A DNA stretch of 64,000 nt, taken from Toxonevra muliebris. Its lineage: Eukaryota > Arthropoda > Insecta > Diptera > Pallopteridae. The position numbers and the translations under genes were made by a program. The stretch lies in assembly GCA_963691655.1 (NCBI GenBank), contig OY829326.1, positions 117,029,388 through 117,093,387 on the forward strand. The letters run 5' to 3'. Positions 34,715-44,728 of this stretch are shown here, piece by piece. Numbering within the stretch: position 1 is the first letter of the stretch; every line of letters starts with the position of its first letter. A model generated the notes under the pieces. The model did not search any database, had not been told where the DNA came from, and saw only the letters and a list, made by a program, of their open reading frames with translations.

Positions 34715-34720
34715 AATAAA
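34715..34720 (+). terminator. Alr polyadenylation signal
   Basis: An AATAAA hexamer lies 113 bases after the Alr stop codon, in the AT-rich tail before the convergent gene. It is the first canonical hexamer after the stop. Confidence 0.55.
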
Positions 34721-35230
34721 ATCAAAAAGCTGTTAAATTGAAACTTTATTGCTCTATCCTAATGTTAATTTATATATTCTTATAAATCAAATAACGCTTT
34801 ACTGTGTAAAACGCAACAAAAAATTCATTTCCAAAAGAATAATGCGCGTGGAATACTGAATGTATATTTTTGTAATATATTTCTATAATTCAGATGTGCC
34901 CGTCATTTCATATTTCATCGTCATTAACTCTAATGCCATAACATAGGAGTGAATTGTATCAACTACTCAGATTCGAGGGAACTCAATTATTGAAAAGACT
35001 TTGATTCACGGCCAAGACTTCAAGTAAGTTCCACTTTAGCGACTTGTGAGCGATGCTGTGCCCAACCCGCTGTTTTCTACTTATTCCAATCATAGTTTCA
35101 ATATTTACCATATGGAAATCCTCCGTTAAAATTCCGCTTGGCAAATGAATTCCAAATCATATAACCCTATACTATATTCCGAAAAAGATACTGGCACAGC
35201 AAAATTGAATCAATGATTTTAATGTATATA

Positions 35231-35236
35231 TTTATT
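35231..35236 (-). terminator. Prosbeta5 polyadenylation signal
   Basis: On the minus strand AATAAA occurs 55 bases after the Prosbeta5 stop codon. This is a usual distance for a short fly 3' untranslated region. Confidence 0.6.
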
Positions 35237-35291
35237 TCAGTAAAAATTTAATACAAGAAACCAATTATTCAAAAATATGAAGAGAATGACA

Positions 35292-36125
35292 TTATGCGTT
35301 CTGTTCATTCTCGTATTGATAATGAAGATCCTTGCAATCAGTATTAGAAATATTTATCCAACCATTGGGAGTCATGTGATATACACGCACAATACCGCCG
35401 GAGTAGGCATCTCTGAAAGTTGCATGGTATATGGCACGTCTTCCCAGTTCATGTGCCTCTTCATCCCTCAAATCCCAGTGGTAGCCAGAATCGAGAACAC
35501 CAAAAGCGTGTACAGAACCACTTCCTACGGAAAAGACATTGCCAGGCGTGCGAGAACCCTCCGAATCAACATAGTACAAGCCGGGACCACGTTTGTCGTA
35601 ACCAGCCAACATCATGCCCATACTGAGACCCATATTTTTATATTCATGAGCGATGTTTGCGATGATTTTACTAGCTGCGGCAACCGAGATACGCTCTTTG
35701 TTGCGCAGTTCATGCAGACGACACTCCTTAGCTAAAACACGATCCCAATACACACAATCAGCAGCACCGCCAGCCAATGTACCCAACAGGTACTGATTAA
35801 TTTCAACAATTTTCTTCATTGTCTGTGAACCAATGAATTGCCCTCCAGTAGCACGAGAATCCACTGCAAGTAATACGCCTCCCCGATACTTAAAGCCCAA
35901 AGTTGTGGTACCGTGATCAAAATCAATTTTGATTCCAGTTTTATCACTCTTAGCTTGAATCCTGCTCAAGTTTTCGATTGGATTCTCAAATGGCGGTGCC
36001 AATAGCTGGTAAGGGTTATCCAAATTGCACGAAAACTGCTGCACTGAGCTGCGCTCCATGTCCGCGGTATGCCTCATTTGCATATAAGGTGCATCCGCAA
36101 TTTTACAAATTTCTGCCAAAGCCAT
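35292..36125 (-). CDS. Prosbeta5: Proteasome subunit beta type-5 (chymotrypsin-like)
   Basis: This is the catalytic subunit of the 20S proteasome core that cuts after large hydrophobic residues. It is a single exon of 277 residues. The propeptide (residues 1-72) ends at HG; the mature chain starts with the nucleophile Thr73 in [12 protein letters not shown]. The family's Asp17 and Lys33 are present as D89 and K105. Further hallmarks are [45 protein letters not shown] and SVGSGS, and all are complete. The residue corresponding to Met45 of human beta-5, which lines the S1 pocket, is Leu117 (GTLAGG), which I believe is usual in flies. Flies also carry testis paralogues of this subunit, but the propeptide opening [13 protein letters not shown] resembles the general form. 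Start: the only in-frame ATG giving a full propeptide. No intron is visible. Confidence 0.96.
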   Translation of the reverse strand: MALAEICKIADAPYMQMRHTADMERSSVQQFSCNLDNPYQLLAPPFENPIENLSRIQAKSDKTGIKIDFDHGTTTLGFKYRGGVLLAVDSRATGGQFIGSQTMKKIVEINQYLLGTLAGGAADCVYWDRVLAKECRLHELRNKERISVAAASKIIANIAHEYKNMGLSMGMMLAGYDKRGPGLYYVDSEGSRTPGNVFSVGSGSVHAFGVLDSGYHWDLRDEEAHELGRRAIYHATFRDAYSGGIVRVYHMTPNGWINISNTDCKDLHYQYENEQNA

Positions 36126-36942
36126 TTTAATCTCTTTTTTTTATTAACACCGACAAATATTTATAACAAAATTCAGTTTCTTGAATTTGCAACTTCACTC
36201 TGGATATTTTGTGAATATGACTTTTCAATTCTTGCTGACGCACGCCAAGTTCAGAGTCGATTCTATTGCCAACGGCGTGAAATTGCAGGCGTAGGCATTT
36301 TGCTTTTGTCAACGGCTAAATTATTTGTAAATCTTTAAAAACTTGAGTAGGAGGGTCTTTTGTTTCCCTACCTCAACTAACTAGCATAATAATTTTATGT
36401 GAGTTAGTTTCTTGAAGTAATTTCTTTTATTTTATTGAGCAAACATTGCACAAAGCCGGCATTACGATATCAACGCCGATTTCATCCCAGCAGCTTGGAG
36501 TTTTTCTTATGATTGCTGTGAAGAGTTGCTTTTTTCTGTCTTTCTCAGTTCTCAAAATGGTAGTACATATCGAAAACAAACTATAATTTTCCCAAAAATC
36601 TATATTCTTTTTGTTCCTTTTTTTTCGTTCTAGTGATTTTACTTTCTTTGGAACTGTAGTAGTATGAGTGGTAAGAGCAAGTTGATATCTGTAAGTTTCT
36701 CACTGGGGCGAAAACAATACTTTTAAGTTAATATATAAAAAATATTAGTTTTTCTCATTTCCAAACTTTAATTTTTGTTCAAGATCATCCTTTTTCACGT
36801 TTGTGAAGATTAGAATTATACAAACCAAAGTGTTTTTCGAGTTAAAAATGACAGTAACTATACGACAGTCGTAATTTCTCTATTCGCATTTGTGAGTATC
36901 GATAAAGAAAACTTTTGTGGCAAAAGTAAAATGGCAGCATAG
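36126..36942. other. upstream region of Prosbeta5 and intergenic DNA
   Basis: This region must contain the Prosbeta5 promoter and 5' untranslated sequence, but I see no TATA box or other element that I can place with confidence. The frames at 36069-36338 overlap on both strands and show no family. Confidence 0.4.
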
Positions 36943-37987
36943 TAGGGATGTGCAAATCGATTTCGACTTTAATCGAAACCGATTTTTAATCGACTTTTAG
37001 CACAAAATTTAAACTTTTCTATTTCAACTATGATCGGCTTGAAATTGCCGAACTTAATCGAAAGCCGACTTTTACTTTCGACTTTTGTAATTGCTAAATT
37101 TTTTAAAACTACCAATTCCGTTCTCACATTTATTTTAAATTTTACAAAATTTTTCCAACTGTGGATTCGTAGTACATGCATGTGCAGCTTTTAGACGGCA
37201 GCAAGCATGAAAAGCCTGGGCAGGCGTGTCGTGTTTACATGAGTGCAGCCATGACGGACTTTTTCTAATCAAAAACGAACGGTGGAATTGGAATTTTGTC
37301 ACTTTTTCTTGTGCTCATTAAGATAGGTTCTTTTGTTCGCCAAAAATGCAAAAGACATATCAATTATGTTCCTTAAATATGTACTTAAAATTAAATAAAA
37401 AATAAAACCAACAGTCTCTTAAGAAATTAAAATAAGTTTATAAAAAAATATCAAGAAAATGAAGACTGTGTGTGCCCTAGATGCGCATTGTTTGTTTGCG
37501 TTCATGTTGCCTATTCAACTTTTAAAAAATTATCAGGGAAATTGGCAAAATCGGAACAATATGAATATGGAAAATTCATCAATGCGCCGATTTTTATTTT
37601 ATTTTTGGATTTTCTGCGCAACTTTGCTATCTCTTTCTCTCTACCAATTTTTCTATCTCTCTCTTTCAGACAGGCTTCATACTTGCTCCCGTCTGAACAG
37701 AGACTTATGTACTAGTAATTTTTGACATTTTATTTTAAAATAGTCTTCCCCTTTAGCCTACTGTGTATTATTATACTTCACACATCCACAGGCTATCCTA
37801 TGGCAGAAGAATTAAGATGGTAAATGCATTTTGACAAGTAAGAGAAACTTTGACAATTGGGAAATCATGGTTCAATTTTTAAGTGAGAATTTATAGGAAA
37901 ATAATTTTCATAGTATTGCATGTACATAGGGAGAATTAGTATTGCAAAAGTCGAAAATTGATTTTTCTTTTTAGTTGCACATCCCTA
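36943..37987. mobile_element. TIR element with TAGGGATGTGCAA ends
   Basis: TAGGGATGTGCAA at 36943-36955 is exactly inverted at 37975-37987. The element is about 1.05 kb. The left part has repeats of 'AATCGACTTTT/CGATTTCGACTTT'; the right arm also has 'AAAGTCGAAAATTGATTTTTC'. The ends resemble hAT or, with TA as duplication, Tc1/mariner-type termini. I find no 8-base duplication. The interior holds only non-conserved frames (37459-37725). Confidence 0.55.
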
Positions 37988-38768
37988 GACAACTGCTGAA
38001 TGGGTGGTCACTGCAGTGATCCAGGGCATTTAGGGGTTAACTTATTGAAACTGAAACACAATAAATAATGCACGTGCGTAGTTCTTCTAAGACTCTGAAA
38101 ATGATCTATCTTGAGTTAGCGATTTTAAAGTACCTCTTGATGATGCCGAATTATCAATACGAAGACGAAGAAATTCCCCACAATTATTCCTCCTCGTAAA
38201 AACCCGATAACCATCGTCAATGAAATCCTGTGGTTTAGATGACTAGACAGGAAATATAGAAAATTTATGGAGGATACCATAAAAAGGACCAAATTGGCAT
38301 AAAACCACATTTAAACGATGTCTCAGTATAGTAATGGAACCAAATTCAAAGTAAAAAAAAATTAATAATAAAATCGTTTTTCAATTTAGAAACAAAATCA
38401 TAGCTAAATCAAATCAGGTGATTCATTTGCGCCACCTTGTATTAGTTATTTCAACATAGGCGGTGTGGCACCCTCGTAATAATAATAGAAATCAATATCA
38501 AATATTTTTATATTTTTTTAAGTTAGTTGTTTATTTGCTGCTAAATACAATGCTCCTGAATTCACATTCATTTGTCTTCATCATCATCATCAACATAAAC
38601 TTTAATTGCAATTTAATTCAATAAACCAATCAATTTTTAACTTAAGCATACTTTGTATTTTCCGTTTTTTTTAGAAACAAGGAAATTTATCTATTGTAAA
38701 TTAAATGTATTTTGTTGTTTTGGTTGTTATACTTTTTTATGCAATGCAACAAGAAGATTTTGTTTGGT
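37988..38768. other. intergenic stretch
   Basis: No gene is recognised. It presumably contains the 3' untranslated end of the COX6B-like gene that starts at 39200 on the minus strand. A 'TCATCATCATCATC' run lies at 38579-38592. Confidence 0.4.
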
Positions 38769-39200
38769 CTAGATTTTACCAGGGAAGTTACCAGATGAGC
38801 GTTGATCATCCCACCTTTCCACCCATGCATTGGGGCACATTGAATTGAAGACCTTCTTAAAGTAATTGCATGGTTCATACTTCTCACCGCGAATCTTCTG
38901 ACAACGATGATAATCAATGTACGACTGATAGCAGTAGCGAGTCACGTTTTGGTTGGGAAAACGTGGATCGAATGGAGCAGTTTCCAGTTGGTATGAACCC
39001 ATTTCTTTTTCCTTTTTGTTAAACATGAAAATTAATAATTAACGCTATATTATTAAATTATAAAATTATAATATAAAACAAAAAGTATAGAAAAAGGACG
39101 AAAGAGATGGAAACAAAATACATACGTTAGTCATGCTGTTAATGCGTGGATGAGTAGCAGAGAATAAGCTTTTTAAAATTGCATTTGATGATACACTCAT
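38769..39200 (-). CDS. COX6B: Cytochrome c oxidase subunit 6B, paralogue A (two predicted exons)
   Basis: This small twin-cysteine protein sits on the intermembrane-space face of complex IV and bridges the dimer. The conserved core, from [18 protein letters not shown] to the end, is 77 residues when started at 39002, the usual length. C-x9-C ([12 protein letters not shown]) is followed by C-x10-C ([12 protein letters not shown]), the CHCH fold oxidised by Mia40/Erv1. Upstream, 39126-39200 encodes 25 residues starting [14 protein letters not shown], ending at a GTATGT donor. An AG at 39012-39013 joins it in frame (EKEMGSYQ), giving 105 residues. The extension looks like an amphipathic mitochondrial presequence, unusual for this family. 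The alternatives are a start at 39002, or at 39026 (MFNKKEKE) in an unspliced transcript. The core assignment is sure; the first exon is inference. Confidence 0.88.
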
Positions 39201-39994
39201 TATATAAATTACATAGATAACTTAAGCCTAATTATATCATTCTCTTTTTTTATTGAATACAAATTGAATTTTCAGATTTTACTTTGGTATTACAAAATAT
39301 TCTTCAAAAATTCTGCTTACAGTTGTGAACAAAATTTTTTTAAATTCTACTTTTAATTATCTCTTAGAAGCTGCATACATACATAGTTATTTTTATTTTT
39401 TTCAAATCGAATATTAGAATTGTTAAAAAAAATGTTAAGATAAACAAAAATTTTAAAATAAAATAGACAAAATAAATGGTTACAAATGGCAGCAACTGAA
39501 AATCCAAATGAATACTGGAACATTAAAACTCTAAGATTTAGTAAAATCCTGAATAAAGAACAGAGGAAACAGTGATCCGGAAATGAAAGATGGAGGGCAA
39601 AAAAAATTTCTCCAACCTAAAAAAATTAAATTTTAAACTCTAATCTAGAAAAACTACATTTTTTCAAATTGTAAATTAGGATGCACTCATAAAATTCAGA
39701 TTGTTCAGATATAATCCAAACATCGTTAATTGCTAGTCAGAGCAGTCAGATAAAATGTAGGGTTCGACAAATTTACATCTAAATAGCTAAATTTCATTTA
39801 GAATTGGATTTAGCGATTTCTGCTCGGAAGCTCATGGTTTCTACTTTTCATATTAAGAGAGAGTTTTGCTCTCACTAAATGGAAACGACTATGATTGATC
39901 AATTTAAAATATGGCATGGTATATTTGCTCTCTTTTTGAGTAAGTTGGCAAATATCAACTCTTTTAAAACGAACCATACTATAAATTTAATTTC

Positions 39995-40345
39995 TAAGCG
40001 TTATACCTGGTTTTCACTATTTGGGCCTACACACGACACAAAAATTTGCACAAATTTTTGTTTGCGTAAATTCTCAGAAAGCTATACACGACACAAGCAT
40101 TTTGTGCAAATTTCATTCTCGAGGTGATTTCAAACAGGGAAGTAGTGTGCGAACTCCAAGCTTCGCTACACACGATACAAAATTTTTGCGCAAACATATA
40201 AATTTCAAGCTAGATTTGATTTTGCACAACGGTTTGCACAAATACTCAAGCAACACTACACAGCACGACACAACGTGCTTGTACAAACAAAATTTTGCGT
40301 ACATTTTAGTGCTGTGTTTAGGCTCTACATGCCAAATTTAATTGC
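39995..40345. repeat. degenerate repeats of a TACACACGACACAAAATTTTTGC-type word
   Basis: Four variants follow each other: 'CTACACACGACACAAAAATT', 'CTATACACGACACAAGCATT', 'CTACACACGATACAAAATTT' and 'CTACACAGCACGACACAACG', each followed by a TTTGTGCAAA- or TTTGCGCAAA-like palindrome. Spacing is about 60-110 bases. The long frame across them is a consequence of the repeats. Confidence 0.55.
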
Positions 40346-41089
40346 AGAGAAAGAAAGAGAGAATATCCTTTATCAAATTGCAAACACATTAGGAAATTTG
40401 ATAGATTGTAAAAACCACGCATAAAGCTATAACCAGAATTGTGGCGTATCAACGAATTTACGCGGCGTAAAAACGCTGTCACATTTAAAACGCTCATGCC
40501 CCTATGAGATGAGACAGAATTGCAACTATCAGTCTCCGCGATTTTACACCTAAATGAGTAAAACGGTAAATAAAGAAAAAGTGTTCACAAATTTGTTTAA
40601 AAAAGTGGAAAAAAAAAATTTAAAATTAAAGTTTGTATGGCCTAAATTGGGTTAAGCGCTCTCTCATTAAATAGGGATTCCGTTTTTCTTTCGTTTTACA
40701 TGCTACACTAATAGGAATTGTTTTGTTTGTTATTGTTATCACTGTAAAAAAAAATAAAATAAAACTAGACTAAAAAAAATCAAAAAATTGTATCGTATGT
40801 TCACTTATGTGGCTAAGTGTAGATAGTTAAAGGAAGTATGCATGATGTGTCCAGATCACCGTTAATTGCAATATTATGAATTTATATTACGGCTTCTGGG
40901 CCTGATTTAGATATGAATCCGACGTTAATTTCTTATCGTGAGTGACACCCAGATATTTTACTTTTTTTGAGAAATTAATTTTTTTTTTTTTTTCATTCAT
41001 TTGTAATACAAAAAAAAAATTATCGTTTTACCAAAGAGTAGGTTTTTTAAGGTTGTCCCGTTTTTTCTCTTGATAAATACAACTTGCAA

Positions 41090-41185
41090 TCATACCAAAA
41101 TTTGAGCGTCAGCGTCGTTTATCTGCCAAGCTTCTCTCATTCCGATACAAAAATAGACAATTTTGACAGATAAACGATGAGACGC
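41090..41185. repeat. short inverted repeat, probable MITE
   Basis: The pair 'TTTGAGCGTCAGCGTCGTTT' with 'ATCTGCCA' at the left and 'TTGACAGATAAACGATGAGA' with 'CGCTCCAACT' at the right are imperfect inverses over about 30 bases, enclosing some 35 bases. No target duplication could be fixed. Confidence 0.4.
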
Positions 41186-41713
41186 TCCAACTTAGGTATT
41201 ACTGTTAGATGGTTCTCTTGGAATAAATAAATTGTGAATACATTTACTTCTTACTTATCACATACTTCGGGACGTTTTTTTTAATTTTTAAGAGTTGGAA
41301 ATCTGTATATAAAACCTAGAATGTTAAACCTATTTTAAAATGGACTTAAGACTTGATATCGGCAACTAAATAATACATTATAGGCACTAGCATTCCATGT
41401 TCTCAATTCACTTGCTTTTAGAATAATTTTTGATATTTCATTACAATTTGATGCTATCCCATTTGAGTTAGAAAAAAACGAGCTCCCATCGAATCATTCT
41501 TAAACCAATCGTGATTTATGGAGAACTAAAAAATGGTTGCTTTTGTTTATTGAAAAAGTCTTATTACAAAATTTCTGTACGTAACATTACATCAATTTTT
41601 AATGAAATGCATGTACAAATGTGAGAGTTTGAGTACATGGGTGTGTTTGTGGCGACGACGTGTAGTGTTTAAGTTAAGTTTAGCAACATAATAAAATTAT
41701 TTTAATTAAAAAT

Positions 41714-41719
41714 TTTATT
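41714..41719 (-). terminator. COX6B paralogue B polyadenylation signal
   Basis: AATAAA on the minus strand lies 64 bases past the stop codon of the COX6B gene that ends at 41784. Confidence 0.55.
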
Positions 41720-41783
41720 ATTCTTCATCAGCATCTTTCCAATTAATTTTCCTTTGCTTTGGTTAATTTTGTTGTTGATTCTA

Positions 41784-42050
41784 TTATACATCTTCAGTTA
41801 GTCTTCCAGGAAAATTGCCCTTTTCACGCTGTTCGTCCCATGTCGCCACCCATTGATTGGGACATATTGCTTTGAATACTTTCTTGTAATATTCGCATGG
41901 TTCATATTCTTCACCGCGCAAATTCTGACACCGAAAGTAGTCAAGATATGATTGATAGCAGTAACGGGTCACATTTTGATTTGGGAAACGTGGATCAAAG
42001 GGGGCTGTCTCAGGAGTATATTCTTCCTTTTTATCCTTTTTTTTAGACAT
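41784..42050 (-). CDS. COX6B: Cytochrome c oxidase subunit 6B, paralogue B
   Basis: This 88-residue protein belongs to the same family as the gene at 38769: a complex IV subunit of the intermembrane space. The cysteines are C31 and C41 ([13 protein letters not shown]-x9-C) and C52 and C63 ([13 protein letters not shown]-x10-C). The shared block [20 protein letters not shown] is identical in both paralogues. The N-terminus is different: a lysine-rich [13 protein letters not shown] with no presequence-like helix, and the C-terminus is longer (PGRLTEDV). The two genes are in the same orientation about 2.7 kb apart, so a tandem duplication is likely. The start is the only ATG upstream of the conserved block. 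Which copy is the general and which a tissue-specific subunit cannot be told from sequence. Confidence 0.94.
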   Translation of the reverse strand: MSKKKDKKEEYTPETAPFDPRFPNQNVTRYCYQSYLDYFRCQNLRGEEYEPCEYYKKVFKAICPNQWVATWDEQREKGNFPGRLTEDV

Positions 42051-42811
42051 GGAAGCTTCTACTTTGATTTCAGATTTTTCAAATTGATTGAATGATTAAT
42101 ATACAGGGCACAGTAGTACACAGGAAGGAAGTGAAGGAAATATGGAAAATGAAATATTGTTAATATAAAATGAAAAAAAAAAATTAATAAAATTAGCGCA
42201 AAATGTCTAGATAATTATTATTTCATTTGTATTTTTGTTAATATTATTATCGTTCTCAGAAAATCAATATATATGTGTGTGTGTGTGAGTTTGCTTATTG
42301 TATTCAAACATAGGCATAAGCATAAATATATTGTATATGTTAAGTTTGGAAAACTAATAAAATACCAGAAACATTTACAACGCTGTATTTTAATACCCTG
42401 CGGTCACAGAAGAGTTTGAGCGGACTGAAAATGACATTTCACGAACTCATTACATCTGCATAGGAAATGTTTCCGTTCAAAAGTAAACGTGAAAATTTAA
42501 TTCATTCCCAATTCAATTTGTTTTAAAAGTTTTCCAAGTTTCTTACTAAAACTAAAATACTTAAATACTTAACTTAAAAATCAAGTAATATAAACTAAGA
42601 TTTATGTATGTATTACAAATTATTCACAAAGCTCTAGATATATAAATAGATCAAAAAAGAAATGGAAACTGATTTGCATTTGATTTGAAAATAATATTTA
42701 AATAAAAGAATTTCATTATTTTTGTCATCATCACGATCATATGCACGATAATAAGTGGGGGAATTTTTGCGTAGAAATAATTTCATTCAAGTTCATTTTC
42801 CGTGATCACAT
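42051..42811. other. spacer between COX6B paralogue B and the RS-protein gene
   Basis: It contains a GT microsatellite (42270-42287). It must include the 3' untranslated region of the RS gene and the promoter of paralogue B, but I cannot place either border. Confidence 0.4.
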
Positions 42812-43972
42812 TCACTTGACCAGCGGACGTGTGCCGCCATCCGATTCGCACGCATTATTTTTGTATTTATTTACTTCGGCCAGATATAGTGACCAAAAAT
42901 CTTTGGGATCGGCGCCGCTTTCCTGCTGCGCTTTCGGTTTTGCAACAACGCCAGTCTTAAGAATTTTACCACCACGCCGACGACCGACAATGGGCGGTGG
43001 AGGTGGTGGTGGCGCAGAAGTTTTAGCTGCCACAGAAGTCGATGCACCAACAGATGTTGAAGCTAGTATTGGTAATGCAATTGGAGCAGTTATAGGTTGA
43101 TGTTGTTGTTGTTGCTGCTGTTGTTGCATTTTTTTGAAAATCTCTAAAAACGAGCCATCATTCGCAAATACCGGATGTGAAGCTTCCGGCTTTGGTGGTG
43201 GATACACTTTACCTTCTTTGGCCAACGCCAAACGTAATTTTTCTTCCATTTCACGATGTATGCGCTCTTTGTCAATGGGTTCATCAGTATCAAGATTATA
43301 ATATGGACCTCCACGGCCACTAGTACTACGGCCAACAGCGCCTCCGCCGCTAGTAGTCATTTCATTGCGCCTCTGCGGTAATGGTAAATTATGTAAATCA
43401 TTGTTGTCCACTGTTGCCCCAACAGTAGCGGCGACATCGCCACCAGCATAACTGGAAGATGTGTTGCTCTCATCCTGATGTATCGATTGCAACGTGGTAT
43501 TGTTTACATTTTTATTACGTCCATGTTCTTCCTGCGATTGTGAACGACGGCCACGACTATGATTGTTGCTCCCATAACGTGAACGTGTTGGTGTTCGGCT
43601 GCGACTACGACTGTATCGACGTGTACCGTACTTATACGAAGAGTGTGAACGTGAGTTTGAACGACGCGTTAGTGAGCGTGATCTTGAACGTGAATCCCTC
43701 TGACGTCGTGAAGAATAACGTCCGCTGCCACGTCGGCTGGAGGAATAACCTCGGCTATTACTGCGACTTTTGCTATTACTGCGACTACGCGAATAGGAGG
43801 AACGATGATGACGACGTCGCCTGAGGCTACGACTGCGAGAACGACTCACATCACGATTCTGACGACGATGGCGACTTTGTGATCGACTGCGACGTCGCTC
43901 GTCACGATAGCGCCGATCCGCCTCCATGGCTTCGTAGTCTTGATCTTCGCGCGGATTGCTGTTGTTTGACAT
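42812..43972 (-). CDS. RS-domain protein with TRIR/C19orf43-like C-terminal region
   Basis: The frame from ATG 43972 gives 386 residues. Residues 20-145 are an arginine/serine-rich domain of the kind found in splicing factors. Then follow a Ser/Gly/Asn-rich linker, a charged helix (232-252, DKERIHREMEEKLRLALAKE), a block FANDGSFLEIFKKM (269-282), a run of eight Gln, a run of seven Pro, GRRRGGKILKTGVVAKP (330-346) and the end WSLYLAEVNKYKNNA...GGTRPLVK. The FANDGSFLE, KTG.VAK and Y.AEV.KYK...TRPLVK blocks resemble, from memory, the human telomerase-RNA-interacting RNase TRIR, which lacks an RS domain. Function is therefore nuclear RNA-related by inference. The open frame runs on upstream to an acceptor AG at about 44043 (PATPLPWTTPIRRL), so an upstream exon may add residues. 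No ATG starts that part. Confidence 0.8.
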   Translation of the reverse strand: MSNNSNPREDQDYEAMEADRRYRDERRRSRSQSRHRRQNRDVSRSRSRSLRRRRHHRSSYSRSRSNSKSRSNSRGYSSSRRGSGRYSSRRQRDSRSRSRSLTRRSNSRSHSSYKYGTRRYSRSRSRTPTRSRYGSNNHSRGRRSQSQEEHGRNKNVNNTTLQSIHQDESNTSSSYAGGDVAATVGATVDNNDLHNLPLPQRRNEMTTSGGGAVGRSTSGRGGPYYNLDTDEPIDKERIHREMEEKLRLALAKEGKVYPPPKPEASHPVFANDGSFLEIFKKMQQQQQQQQHQPITAPIALPILASTSVGASTSVAAKTSAPPPPPPPIVGRRRGGKILKTGVVAKPKAQQESGADPKDFWSLYLAEVNKYKNNACESDGGTRPLVK

Positions 43973-44728
43973 TATGCTAGATTGATTCGAATCCAAGCGG
44001 CGAATTGGTGTAGTCCAGGGAAGCGGTGTCGCAGGAGACGAATCTGTAAATCAAACTGTACCCTATTTAATTAGGAGTTTTTCGTTTTACTTTCGACTTG
44101 CAAATCTTTTTATACTTTTTTTTTACATTTTTACTTCATATTTCCTTGTTTGAGAGTTTTGCAAATACTTTTCTTTCTTCCATTATGGAAATTTGTTAAT
44201 TTCGAAACAAGAAAATATTTCGTTTTTTTTTTTTTTCAATGTAAAAAAAGGACATTACTTGCTCTCGGCGTTGCTTTTTGCTTCCTTTGGATGCAGTGCA
44301 GTTGAGATTAGTGTTCCTTCTTGCTGTCAACGGTCGTTGTGGCTTGCTTATGACTTTTCTGGAACTGTGTCCTGTGTGAAACGATTTTTTTGCTTTTTGG
44401 ATAATTTCCTGTGTGAAAAATGAACTTGAACGCATGAATATTTCGTGTTTTCCCATTCTGTGCATATTTTTTAGGTTTTGATTTTGAGAATATACTTAAG
44501 TAAATATTTTTCATTCTAAAAGGTGTTTTCTTTCACTGCAAAGTTTTTCTATGAAAATTATGACGTTATGTAATTTATGCCCACTGTGGGGCTGTGTATG
44601 CGAGCAAAAAAAAAATTTATACTTAATCCATTTTGCTTGCGCATTTTTCAATGCTTCAAATGAAATTAATTCCACTTCTTTTGCGACTCAACATAAATTT
44701 GAATAATTTGTGGCAAATTTTTGCACAA
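43973..44728. other. 5' region or first intron of the RS-protein gene
   Basis: On the minus strand a good acceptor (GTTTGATTTACAG) ends at 44044, so this stretch probably holds an intron and 5' untranslated sequence. The frames at 44193-44514 overlap on both strands and are rich in Phe/Lys; no family is seen. Confidence 0.45.

Larger units (their letters stand above)
39201..41713. other. spacer between the two COX6B genes
   Basis: No further gene is seen. It holds the degenerate repeat at 39995-40345. At 41100-41180 a short inverted pair is visible ('GAGCGTC..CGTTTATCTGCCA' and 'GACAGATAAACGATGAGACGCTC'), probably a small MITE. Confidence 0.45.

Noticed and set aside
35277..35735. Open frame of 152 codons on the plus strand
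   Set aside because: Antisense of Prosbeta5, whose minus-strand frame is strongly conserved.
37459..37725. Transposase gene inside the TIR element at 36943
   Set aside because: Two overlapping frames with no catalytic motif; the CT-rich stretch explains their openness.
42741..43100. Open frame of 119 codons on the plus strand
   Set aside because: Antisense shadow of the C-terminal half of the RS-protein gene; no family motif.
43459..43824. Open frame of 121 codons on the plus strand
   Set aside because: It is the antisense of the RS-domain coding sequence; arginine/serine codons give an open Asp/Tyr/Val-rich frame on the other strand.
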